From a virus, in IMG/VR virus record IMGVR_UViG_3300046028_004853, positions 1 through 38,695 of that record: a stretch of 38,695 nucleotides of DNA. One strand, 5' to 3'. Positions 31,047 through 37,696 of the stretch are shown piece by piece (position 1 is the stretch's first letter; every line of letters begins with the position of its first letter). The translations under genes and the position numbers were made by a program. The notes beneath the pieces are model-generated. The model did no database searches, was not told the DNA's origin, and worked only from the letters and a program-made list of their open reading frames with translations.

Positions 31047-31948
31047 GCGCGAGAAAAGCTAAAACCGAAACGACCGTTGTTGCCTACAAGGGCACGGACA
31101 AGGACATGGCTTGCCGGGGCTTTGCATTTGAGCTTGGCAAGACCTACGAGCATGACGGCAAGGTAGTCGCCTGCCGAAGCGGTTTCCATGCGTGTGAAAA
31201 CCCGTTTGATGTGTGGTCCTATTATGGACCGGAGGACGGTAACCGTTTTTTCCGCGTCACTCTCGGCGGTGAACTGTCGAGGCATGGCGATGACAGCAAG
31301 ATAGCAGCGGGCCGCATTACGCTCGATGCGGAACTGCGTCTGCCAGACCTTGTGAACGACGCGGTAAAATGGGTGATCGCTGCAACGAAAGGCAATAAAG
31401 ACAACGGTAAGGGCTCCGCCAAGATCGGTTCCAGCGGCTACTACGCCAAGATTGGTTCCAGCGGCTACTCCGCCCAGATCGGTTCCAGCGGCAGCTCCGC
31501 CCAGATTGGTTCCAGCGGCGACTACGCCAAGATTGGTTCCAGCGGCGACTACGCCAAGATTGGTTCCAGCGGCAGCTCCGCCAAGATTGGTTCCAGCGGC
31601 GACTACGCCCAGATTGGTTCCAGCGGCGACTACGCCAAGATTGGTTCCAGCGGCTACTACGCCAAGATTGGTTCCAGCGGCTACTCCGCCCAGATTGGTT
31701 CCAGCGGCGACTACGCCAAGATTGGTTCCAGCGGCGACTACGCCAAGATCGACGCAACCGGAAAAGCCGCGACCATCGCTTGTGCCGGTCAAGGTTCGGT
31801 GGCCCGCGCGGATGAAGACGGCGCTATCTGTCTCGCATGGAACGACGGAAAGCGGACCCGGTTTGCGGTTGGTTATGTCGGAGAAAACGGCATTGAGGCG
31901 GGCGTGTGGTATCGCGCTGAGGCCGGAAAGCTGGTGAGGGCAGAATGA
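31043..31948 (+). CDS. DUF7666-like protein with 12 nonapeptide repeats
   Basis: 301 aa. The N-terminal ~120 residues (VVAYKGTDKDMACRGFAFEL, CRSGFHACENPFDVWSYYGP, FFRVTLGGELSRHGDDSKIA) match the pattern of DUF7666 phage proteins. Residues 126-233 are 12 exact-length repeats of nine residues, consensus A(K/Q)IGSSG(D/Y/S)(Y/S). They would fold as a regular solenoid of stacked beta turns with G and S at the corners. A C-terminal cap follows (AGQGSVARADEDGAICLAWN). The function is unknown. The near-identical DNA repeats make the copy number prone to change. Confidence 0.78.
   Translation: MSARKAKTETTVVAYKGTDKDMACRGFAFELGKTYEHDGKVVACRSGFHACENPFDVWSYYGPEDGNRFFRVTLGGELSRHGDDSKIAAGRITLDAELRLPDLVNDAVKWVIAATKGNKDNGKGSAKIGSSGYYAKIGSSGYSAQIGSSGSSAQIGSSGDYAKIGSSGDYAKIGSSGSSAKIGSSGDYAQIGSSGDYAKIGSSGYYAKIGSSGYSAQIGSSGDYAKIGSSGDYAKIDATGKAATIACAGQGSVARADEDGAICLAWNDGKRTRFAVGYVGENGIEAGVWYRAEAGKLVRAE
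31418..31741 (+). repeat. Tandem 27-bp coding repeat, 12 units
   Basis: Twelve head-to-tail 27-bp units, core GGTTCCAGCGGC, code for the nonapeptide solenoid. Variation is limited to the first base of codon 2 (K or Q) and to codons 8-9 (DY, YY, YS or SS). The pair YY-YS occurs as units 1-2 and again 9-10, pointing to block duplication. Confidence 0.95.
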
Positions 31949-32145
31949 CTGACGTTATCGACGCCCTCCGCACCATCCGTCACTCCGGCAAGTTCGAGCC
32001 GTGCCTTTCAACCCTCACTGTCGCAATCGGTGACGTTGAGCGGCTGACCGATCTGGATGAAGCCCAGATTGACCGCCTGAGAAGCGCAGTCACCCGACTA
32101 ACAGCCGCGTATTATAAACACTCGCTAGGCCAAGCCGATGACTGA
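31945..32145 (+). CDS. Small hypothetical protein
   Basis: 66 aa, ATGA-coupled. Helical (MTDVIDALRTIRHSGKFEPC, then VERLTDLDEAQIDRLRSAVT). No family recognised. It overlaps the next gene by eight bases and belongs to the early rightward operon. Confidence 0.62.
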   Translation: MTDVIDALRTIRHSGKFEPCLSTLTVAIGDVERLTDLDEAQIDRLRSAVTRLTAAYYKHSLGQADD

Positions 32146-32332
32146 CAAGCCCCTCGCCCGGTTTCATGAAGGCCGGTTAGAAAAGGACACTGGCGGCGTT
32201 TATTACCCCACGCAACGGTTCCATGTCCTGATGACGGCCCGGATGTTTGAAGCTCGCCCCGGTCCAGACGCGGCCCGATACGCCCGCGATTGCAAAGCGG
32301 CATTAGCTGAATGGGAAAAGCATAATGGCTAA
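32138..32332 (+). CDS. Small hypothetical protein
   Basis: 64 aa. It has a predicted beta N-terminus (ARFHEGRLEKDTGGVYYPTQ) and a helical C-terminus (GPDAARYARDCKAALAEWEK). Function unknown. It overlaps the HNH gene by eight bases. Confidence 0.62.
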   Translation: MTDKPLARFHEGRLEKDTGGVYYPTQRFHVLMTARMFEARPGPDAARYARDCKAALAEWEKHNG

Positions 32333-32870
32333 CGAAGAGTGGCGTCCCGTCGTGGGGGCGTGTTCGGCGCACTTTATATCGTCACACGGAAGAGTTCGCG
32401 GTCCCAAAGGGATTATGAAAGCCCCGGTTGGCCTACCGGGCTACAAGCGTGTAGGTATACGATACATCGATGGATATCGGCATAAGCGCGTTCATGTGCT
32501 GGTTGCTGAAGCGTTTATTGGCCCTCGCCCATCCAAGCATGAAGTGGCTCATGCTGACGGCAACCCGCTAAACAACAGCGTCGAAAACCTCCGCTACGCA
32601 ACACGGAGACAAAACTTGGCGGACGCTCGCCGTCACGGGACGCTTAGGACGGGCCACCGCCAACCCGGCGCGAAACTTACTCCCGAGAAGATTCAGTGGG
32701 CTCGTGAGAATATGGTTCTTGGTTCTCCCACTATGGGGAATGGGGCCATAGCGAAGATGTTCGGCGTCAGCCCCATGACGCTCTCGCAAGCGGTTCGCGG
32801 CCTTTATTGGAAGGCTGATTGTCCGCTTACAGAATACGACAAGGCAAAGGCAAAGGAGGAAGCCGAATGA
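32325..32870 (+). CDS. NUMOD4/HNH homing-type endonuclease
   Basis: 181 aa. The N-terminal NUMOD4-like part (EEWRPVVGACSAHFISSHGR) is followed by the HNH_3 core: HKRVHVLVAEAFIGPRPSKH, then VAHADGNPLNNSVENLRYAT (H and N of the motif). The C-terminal region (AKMFGVSPMTLSQAVRGLYW) is a helix-turn-helix that sets target specificity. This is the usual layout of free-standing homing endonucleases. It sits just before ERF with only a four-base overlap, as an intruder that kept the operon intact. Confidence 0.87.
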   Translation: MANEEWRPVVGACSAHFISSHGRVRGPKGIMKAPVGLPGYKRVGIRYIDGYRHKRVHVLVAEAFIGPRPSKHEVAHADGNPLNNSVENLRYATRRQNLADARRHGTLRTGHRQPGAKLTPEKIQWARENMVLGSPTMGNGAIAKMFGVSPMTLSQAVRGLYWKADCPLTEYDKAKAKEEAE

Positions 32871-33547
32871 AAAGCAGCGACACACTAACGAAAATCAGCC
32901 CGGCGCTGGTCAAGGCATTAAGTGCGATGAAGGGTGTCGCCAAGGATAGCAAGAACCCGCACTTCAAAAACGACTACGCTAGCCTTGAAGCGGTGATTGA
33001 ATCGGCCCGCCCCGTGCTGGCAGAGCATGGCCTTGCCTTCATGCAGGGGCTTGGCGAGTATGTTGGTGGGGCCATGACTGTCTCGACCCGCATTCTGCAC
33101 GAAAGCGGCGAGTGGATTGAGAGTGACTTCCAGATGCCGGTTGGCAAGGCTGACCCGCAGGGGACCGCCAGCGCGTCAACCTACGCTCGTCGATATTCTC
33201 TTATGGGTATTCTCGGCCTTCCTGCCGTTGATGACGATGGCGAGGCCGCGATGACTCGCAATCAGCCCGCCCCCAAGCCGAGCAAGCAAGAAGACACGCA
33301 CGGCCCCGACTGGCCTAACCTGACTAACCCGTCATCAATCACGTCCAATGCGGCGAAGAAGGACGAGGCGTTGGTGAAGGCGTCGATTGACGTGAAGTCG
33401 CGTCTCGATTTTGCCCCTACGGTTCGCGATCTGGAAGGTTTGATTGCAGAAGTAACCCCGACCGTTGCCAAGTTCCCTGAGACGTGGCGGCGGGTGCTTT
33501 GGGGCGAGTATTCTGCTACACTGGCAGAGTTGAAGGCGGCGGAATAA
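32867..33547 (+). CDS. erf: ERF-family single-strand annealing protein
   Basis: 226 aa, preceded by AGGAGG and overlapping the homing gene by ATGA. The ERF core is ALSAMKGVAKDSKNPHFKND, YASLEAVIESARPVLAEHGL and ASASTYARRYSLMGILGLPA (the YARRY/GLP signature), about residues 12-135. The C-terminal part after residue 140 is a linker and a small helical domain. ERF promotes annealing of complementary single strands for recombination and genome circularisation. The neighbouring SSB-like and NinB genes support this. Confidence 0.92.
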   Translation: MKSSDTLTKISPALVKALSAMKGVAKDSKNPHFKNDYASLEAVIESARPVLAEHGLAFMQGLGEYVGGAMTVSTRILHESGEWIESDFQMPVGKADPQGTASASTYARRYSLMGILGLPAVDDDGEAAMTRNQPAPKPSKQEDTHGPDWPNLTNPSSITSNAAKKDEALVKASIDVKSRLDFAPTVRDLEGLIAEVTPTVAKFPETWRRVLWGEYSATLAELKAAE

Positions 33548-33592
33548 CCCGTCGATTAGGACCGCTGCGGCGGCTGACAGATTGGAAGACAG

Positions 33593-33901
33593 ATGGCCTA
33601 CGAAAAACGCCCCGGTGACTTGGCTGTGTTCAAGAATGACCGGAAGGAAAAAGAAACCCACCCCGATTACACGATCACCGGCCTGACCCTCGATGGTCGC
33701 CCGATGAAAGGCGCGCTGTGGCTAAAGGAAGGCCGCGACGGCAAGAAGTTCATGGCCGGTAAGATCGAGGTCGATGAATACGCCGAGAACAAAAGCAAAG
33801 GCGGTGGCGGCGGGTCTGCGGGATTTAGTGGACCTGCTGGCCGAGCGGACCTCCGAGACAGCTACGAGCCTGACGACTCGATTCCGTTCATCCGGTGGTA
33901 G
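33593..33901 (+). CDS. SSB-like protein with acidic C-terminal tip
   Basis: 102 aa. The N-terminal ~70 residues (RPGDLAVFKNDRKEKETHPD, YTITGLTLDGRPMKGALWLK) look like a small OB-type beta barrel. A glycine-rich linker (SKGGGGGSAGFSGPAGRADL) follows, and the end is DSYEPDDSIPFIRW. The DDSIPF stretch copies the acidic tip of bacterial SSB that recruits repair enzymes, though here three residues (IRW) follow it. Placed directly after ERF, it is the likely phage ssDNA-binding partner. The DNA-binding fold is inferred. Confidence 0.68.
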   Translation: MAYEKRPGDLAVFKNDRKEKETHPDYTITGLTLDGRPMKGALWLKEGRDGKKFMAGKIEVDEYAENKSKGGGGGSAGFSGPAGRADLRDSYEPDDSIPFIRW

Positions 33902-33904
33902 GCC

Positions 33905-34333
33905 ATGAAGCTCTGCGCCAAGTGCGGCGAAGCCAAGCCAGAAACTGAGTTCTATAGTCACCCACACACCGCCGATAGGTTTATGGCGCTTTGCAAAGAG
34001 TGCCATAAGGCGGCGGCAACCCGTCGAAGGCGAACAAACCCCGCCGTTCAGGAATACGACAGGGCTAGAGGAAGCCGCATGAAGCCGGGTTACATAAAGG
34101 AAAGGCGTGAAGCCTTCCCGGAAATGTACCGCGCCCACACGGCAGTCGGAAATGCGCTTCGGTCGGGAAAGCTAAAAAGGGAGCCTTGTTTGTTTTGCGA
34201 GGCTACCGAAAACATCCACGGCCATCACAGAGACTATTCCAAGCCTCTTGATGTGGTCTGGCTTTGCGCCAAATGCCACCGCCGCCTTCATGCTGTTTTC
34301 CCGGAAACGGCGGCTCATGAGCCTGCGGCGTGA
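33905..34333 (+). CDS. HNH-like zinc-finger nuclease candidate
   Basis: 142 aa. Two cysteine pairs (CAKCGEAKPETEFYSH and LCKECHKAA) form an N-terminal zinc finger. The C-terminal part has CLFCEATENIHGHHRDYSKP and WLCAKCHRRLHAVF, a cysteine-supported HNH-like fold with HGHH as the catalytic centre. Proteins of this layout are common between recombination genes in phages. Nuclease activity is probable but not proven. Confidence 0.75.
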   Translation: MKLCAKCGEAKPETEFYSHPHTADRFMALCKECHKAAATRRRRTNPAVQEYDRARGSRMKPGYIKERREAFPEMYRAHTAVGNALRSGKLKREPCLFCEATENIHGHHRDYSKPLDVVWLCAKCHRRLHAVFPETAAHEPAA

Positions 34334-34725
34334 CCGACCGTGCCGTCATTACCCTGCGTTCACAAGCTGACCGAGACAAGGCGAGCAAGTGGGCGCAGGG
34401 CGTCACCATAGGGAGCAAGATTGTCTTTCATGGCCCGACACGAAGCATCGACCAAAACAGCGCCCTATGGGCCGCGCTTGGGGACATTGCGAAGCAGCGA
34501 CCTTATCACGGCCTCAAACTGTCCCCGGACGATTACAAGCTGCTGTTTATGGACGCCTTGGACCGTGAGACGCGCATGGTCCCGAACTTGGACGGCACCG
34601 GAATGGTCGGATTAGGCCGATCATCGTCCAGCCTAAGCGTTGAGGAATTTACCGGCCTGCTTTCCTTAGTTTTTGAATGGGGCAACCGGAACGGCATCAA
34701 ATGGAGCGACCAACCGAATGAATGA
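34330..34725 (+). CDS. ninB: NinB recombination protein
   Basis: 131 aa from GTG, overlapping the previous stop (GTGA). RSIDQNSALWAALGDIAKQR, KLSPDDYKLLFMDALDRETR and SSSLSVEEFTGLLSLVFEWG are the ordered marks of the lambda Orf/NinB family, which binds SSB and ssDNA and helps recombinase loading in place of RecFOR. It fits well after ERF and the SSB-like protein. The length is normal. Confidence 0.9.
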   Translation: MTDRAVITLRSQADRDKASKWAQGVTIGSKIVFHGPTRSIDQNSALWAALGDIAKQRPYHGLKLSPDDYKLLFMDALDRETRMVPNLDGTGMVGLGRSSSSLSVEEFTGLLSLVFEWGNRNGIKWSDQPNE

Positions 34726-34891
34726 CCCGATTACCTCGGTCCGTTCCTACGCTTGTCCAAAAAGCAGGGCCGCGCGTGACCGATGGCTTGCCCACCGTGC
34801 AGAGGCTGGAATGCCTGTTTTCCGCATCGCTGATAAGCATGGGGAGCCGCCGGGAGCGTTTATGCGCCAGTTTCAAAAAGCGCAAAAATAA
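34718..34891 (+). CDS. Small basic hypothetical protein
   Basis: 57 aa from the ATG that overlaps the NinB stop by eight bases. Basic and helical (PKSRAARDRWLAHRAEAGMP and EPPGAFMRQFQKAQK). No family recognised. Its codon use resembles neighbouring genes, and a longer overlapping frame starting at 34722 does not. Confidence 0.6.
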   Translation: MNDPITSVRSYACPKSRAARDRWLAHRAEAGMPVFRIADKHGEPPGAFMRQFQKAQK

Positions 34892-34904
34892 TCACACAAG
34901 GCTA

Positions 34905-34933
34905 TTGCGTAACCGGAAACGGTATGGGATAAG
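34905..34933 (+). promoter_or_regulatory. Second rightward promoter with ACCG-GAAA-CGGT dyad
   Basis: TTGCGT (34905-34910), 17 bases, GATAAG (34928-34933). The spacer contains ACCGGAAACGGT (34912-34923), a perfect four-base-arm repeat around GAAA, similar to GAACGGAAAGGTTC at 30422. The leader that follows (AAGGGAGAGAACGACATGAC) nearly repeats the leader of the first early gene at 30508. Confidence 0.55.
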
Positions 34934-34957
34934 GGTGCATCAAAGGGAGAGAACGAC

Positions 34958-35200
34958 ATGACTCGCAACCAGATCGCCGCCGCAGTAGCCGCCGCAACCA
35001 AAACCGCCGCCACGGTCGAGTTGGTCAAAGGCAAAGGCTACTGGTATTTTACCGCCTCGGACGTTGCCCGCAATCTGTTCGACAGCGAAACGATCCTTGT
35101 GATGCGCTTGAATGATATGCCTTCGGCTCGATGGGTTGAGGACGGTGTTGCGTTCGTGAGCCGCGTCGAGGCGGATTACGCTGAACGGGTCGCCGCATGA
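34958..35200 (+). CDS. Small hypothetical early protein
   Basis: 80 aa with GGGAGAG ten bases upstream. Alanine-rich N-terminal helix (TRNQIAAAVAAATKTAATVE), then a mixed domain (GKGYWYFTASDVARNLFDSE, MPSARWVEDGVAFVSRVEAD). No family recognised. It is the first gene after the second rightward promoter, so it may be separately controlled. Confidence 0.65.
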   Translation: MTRNQIAAAVAAATKTAATVELVKGKGYWYFTASDVARNLFDSETILVMRLNDMPSARWVEDGVAFVSRVEADYAERVAA

Positions 35201-35403
35201 CCGCTACTCTCCGCACCCAACGCGCCCGTTCCCGCCAAGCCCAGTCAGGAGCAAAGCGTGTCGAGGTAGTTCTAGACGCTGGCCAGCTTGCCACTCTTGA
35301 GCGGGTTCGCAAGGTCACTGGCGACGTCAAAACGGCCATCACCTATTCGCTGGCCTATGTGGCATCCGAAATAGACCGTCAGCGCGAAAGACAAAAGGAT
35401 TGA
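35197..35403 (+). CDS. Ribbon-helix-helix-like DNA-binding protein
   Basis: 68 aa, ATGA-coupled. After a basic tail (TATLRTQRARSRQAQSGAKR) the strand RVEVVLDAGQLATLERVRKV and helix GDVKTAITYSLAYVASEIDR follow the beta-alpha-alpha pattern of ribbon-helix-helix repressors (Arc/MetJ type). It would act as a dimer. The target is unknown, perhaps late-gene timing because it stands shortly before the late genes. Confidence 0.62.
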   Translation: MTATLRTQRARSRQAQSGAKRVEVVLDAGQLATLERVRKVTGDVKTAITYSLAYVASEIDRQRERQKD

Positions 35404-35405
35404 AG

Positions 35406-35705
35406 ATGACAGAGACGACGTTTGAGAAGGCTGTTAAAGCAGTTGCTTTGAGCGACGGCTTCACCGCAAAGGAACTCTCTACGATGCGTGGAGACCCACG
35501 GCTTGACCCCACGCCAGAATACGAGGCCATCGTGCGCGCTGTTCTTCAAGCTATTAGAGAGCCTGATGACGGGATGGAAGAGGCGGGTTTTACTGCCCTG
35601 AAAGCAGAACAAAACGCCGCCACACCCGGCGGAACGTGCGCGGTTGTTTTCACCGCCATGATCGATTCTATCCTCTCCCAATCACAAGAAGGGAAGCATC
35701 CCTAA
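35406..35705 (+). CDS. Hypothetical protein at the end of the early operon
   Basis: 99 aa. Helical N-terminus (MTETTFEKAVKAVALSDGFT), a middle part PRLDPTPEYEAIVRAVLQAI, and a C-terminal helix (CAVVFTAMIDSILSQSQEGK). Acidic. No family recognised. Its stop codon lies within the CCTAACCCCA motif shared with two other gene ends. Confidence 0.62.
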   Translation: MTETTFEKAVKAVALSDGFTAKELSTMRGDPRLDPTPEYEAIVRAVLQAIREPDDGMEEAGFTALKAEQNAATPGGTCAVVFTAMIDSILSQSQEGKHP

Positions 35706-35739
35706 CCCCATTGAGCAGCTAGGAGTTAGAGGGCCTAGT

Positions 35740-35778
35740 GGGCGCGGAATAACGGGTTTCACCGGACCCGCCGCGCCC
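35740..35778 (+). other. Large two-step hairpin before the terminase region
   Basis: GGGCGCGG pairs with CCGCGCCC, and inside it CGGGT pairs with ACCCG; a five-base bulge (AATAA) on one side separates the stems and the loop is TTCACCGG. No T-tract follows, so it is not a standard terminator. It lies in a noncoding 100-base gap just upstream of the packaging genes. It may be a packaging (pac/cos) recognition structure, a processing site or a transcript-end stabiliser. Confidence 0.6.
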
Positions 35779-35805
35779 TGCTCATCCTGACTTGACCGGA
35801 AAGCT

Positions 35806-35979
35806 ATGACAAAGCCGATATGGATGCACAAAGATTTCCGCTATCCGCCGTCGTCTGCGGAGGCTATGGAGGCGCGGGCCAAATGCGTTCCGGGTCCAGA
35901 CTATGCGCCCTACAAAATCGCGGCGCTAGAAGACCGCATCAGGTCGCTAGAGCGAGCCTTGACCGAAAAGCCCCTATAA
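35806..35979 (+). CDS. Small hypothetical protein before the terminase
   Basis: 57 aa: MTKPIWMHKDFRYPPSSAEA, a central proline/aromatic stretch (CVPGPDYAPYKIAALEDRIR) and a C-terminal coiled coil (SLERALTEKPL). No strong ribosome site is visible (ACCGGAAAG upstream). The consistent codon use and well-formed coiled coil support it. Function unknown, perhaps linked to packaging by position. Confidence 0.55.
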   Translation: MTKPIWMHKDFRYPPSSAEAMEARAKCVPGPDYAPYKIAALEDRIRSLERALTEKPL

Positions 35980-36053
35980 GGCATCATCCCTCCCGCAACT
36001 ACGCCCCCGCTACGGCTTAAGGCTAGACGCACAGAACTAAACTAGATGGTGAA

Positions 36054-36335
36054 ATGTTGTCCGGCTTTAGACCATCACTGCCCGGTGAGCGTAGAGGCGG
36101 TCGCCAAAAGGGGACGCCTAACAAAAGCACGGCGCTGCTTAAGGACGCCATTCTGCTTGCTGCTCAAAAGGCAGGCGGCGGCACGGATACAGGCTTGGTG
36201 GATTACCTGACCGTTCAGGCCAGTGAGAACCCCGGCCCGTTTATGTCGCTGCTTGGCAAGGTTCTGCCGATGCAGCTTGCCGGTGACCCTGATGCGCCAA
36301 TCTCGATCAGTGTCTCTTGGCTGAACCCAGAGTAA
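36054..36335 (+). CDS. Small terminase subunit candidate
   Basis: 93 aa. GERRGGRQKGTPNKSTALLK is the DNA-binding-like motif (GGRPKGxxNK type) that begins many phage terminase small subunits, followed by helices (DAILLAAQKAGGG and VDYLTVQASENPGPFMSLLG). It would bind the packaging site and load the large subunit. It overlaps terminase large by 19 bases. Shorter than classical TerS (~150 aa), so confidence is moderate. Confidence 0.7.
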   Translation: MLSGFRPSLPGERRGGRQKGTPNKSTALLKDAILLAAQKAGGGTDTGLVDYLTVQASENPGPFMSLLGKVLPMQLAGDPDAPISISVSWLNPE

Positions 36336-37636
36336 TCCCCTACGCCCCTCGCCGGGTGTTTTTGCCGTTCCACAACCGAACGCAACGCTTTGCCATCGGA
36401 GTGGCGCACCGTCGTTGCGGGAAGACGGTGGCTTGCATTAACGACATGATTCGCAATGCGGTGGTGTCGGACAAGCCCCACTATCGAGCGGCCTATCTCG
36501 CGCCCTACCTGAAGCAAGCAAAGGACGTGGCATGGGAGTATCTGAAACGATACAGCCAGCCGATCTGGGCCAAGCCGCCAAACGAATCAGAACTGTATGT
36601 CGAGCTAATCGGCGGCAAGCGCATCAAGATATACGGCGCTGACAACCCGGATGCCCTGCGTGGTGGTTATCTGGATGATGCCACGCTGGACGAATATGCC
36701 GATATGTATCCGGGCATCTTTGGCTCGATCATCCGCCCGATGCTGGCTGATCGGCAAGGCACAGCTACGTTCATCGGAACACCAAAGGGACGCAATGCGT
36801 TCTTTGACTTGTTCGAGCGGGCTAAGACGGACCCAGATTGGTTCCCGTTCTTCCTGCCTGCGTCTGAGACTGGCATCCTGCCACAAAGCGAACTGGTGGC
36901 CGCGTCTAAGGAAATGACGCCAGAGCAGTATGAGCAGGAGTTTGAATGCTCGTTCGAGGCGGCAATCATCGGCGCTTACTACGGTAAGGACATGGCCGAG
37001 AGCGAGCGAGCGGGACGGATTACCGACGTGCCATATGACCCTGCGCTCCCGGTCTATACGACGTGGGATTTGGGCATAGGCGACAGCACGGCGATCTGGT
37101 TCTGGCAGGCTCACGGGTCGGAAATCAGGGTCATCGACTTCTATGAGGCTAGCGGGGAGAGCATTGAGCATTACGCCAAGGTGCTACAAGCCAAGCCTTA
37201 CAAATACGAAACGGATTGGGTGCCGCATGACGCGAGGGTGCGAGAGCTAGGCACAGGCCGGACGCGGATTGAGACGATGCTGACGCTCAAGCTCAAGCCC
37301 AAACTGGTTCCTAACCACAAGGTGCTGGACGGCATTAACGCGGGCCGTGTTCTGTTCCCGCGCATCTGGTTTGACCGTGAAAAGTGCAAGGCCGGGCTGG
37401 AATGCCTGCGCCAGTATCGAGCCGACTATGACGACAAGGCCCGCGTGTTCCGTGATGGACCTAAGCACGATTGGACCAGCCACGCTGCCGATGCGTTCCG
37501 GTATCTGGCAATGGCCTATCGTGAGATTAAGCCCGAGGTCAAAACGGCAGAACAGCCGATCAAGGGCATCATGGACATGACATGGGACGACCTGTTGGCT
37601 AACCAGCCGGTGCATAGCGGTTACGAACGCGCATGA
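36317..37636 (+). CDS. Terminase large subunit
   Basis: 439 aa from TTG. The ATPase has a deviant Walker A (VAHRRCGKT, about 29-37), Walker B with catalytic glutamate in YLDDATLDEYADMYPG (D125-E126), and coupling motif FIGTPKGRN (~152-160). The RNase H-like nuclease begins at YTTWDLGIGDSTAIWFWQ (D251), with acidic residues continuing to SHAADAFRYLAMAY. It cuts and pumps DNA into the procapsid through the portal. The TTG start is uncertain; downstream in-frame alternatives would lose the first conserved motif (PRRVFLPFHN). Confidence 0.93.
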   Translation: MAEPRVIPYAPRRVFLPFHNRTQRFAIGVAHRRCGKTVACINDMIRNAVVSDKPHYRAAYLAPYLKQAKDVAWEYLKRYSQPIWAKPPNESELYVELIGGKRIKIYGADNPDALRGGYLDDATLDEYADMYPGIFGSIIRPMLADRQGTATFIGTPKGRNAFFDLFERAKTDPDWFPFFLPASETGILPQSELVAASKEMTPEQYEQEFECSFEAAIIGAYYGKDMAESERAGRITDVPYDPALPVYTTWDLGIGDSTAIWFWQAHGSEIRVIDFYEASGESIEHYAKVLQAKPYKYETDWVPHDARVRELGTGRTRIETMLTLKLKPKLVPNHKVLDGINAGRVLFPRIWFDREKCKAGLECLRQYRADYDDKARVFRDGPKHDWTSHAADAFRYLAMAYREIKPEVKTAEQPIKGIMDMTWDDLLANQPVHSGYERA

Positions 37637-37696
37637 TCGTTCTATCGACAAGACGGTTCGCGCACGATATGTTCCCTTGAATGCTTGCGAGGGGCT

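Noticed and set aside
31418-31741. CRISPR-like appearance of regular repeats
   Set aside because: The units are head-to-tail without unique spacers and keep a coding frame.
31317-31937. Three further open frames through the repeat region (WRSRRWNQS-type, VVAAGTNLG-type and VPAATTPRL-type repeats)
   Set aside because: A 27-bp repeat without stops in one frame is often open in others. Only the AKIGSSG frame has a recognisable N-terminal domain and operon coupling.
34722-34961. 79-codon frame overlapping the small gene after NinB
   Set aside because: Arginine/serine-rich shadow composition. It would run through the promoter at 34905-34933, whereas the alternative frame from 34718 has normal codon use.
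35706-36053. tRNA or other RNA gene around the terminase gap
   Set aside because: No cloverleaf with a T-arm GGTTCRA pattern could be built; only the bulged hairpin at 35740-35778 and a small coding gene are visible.
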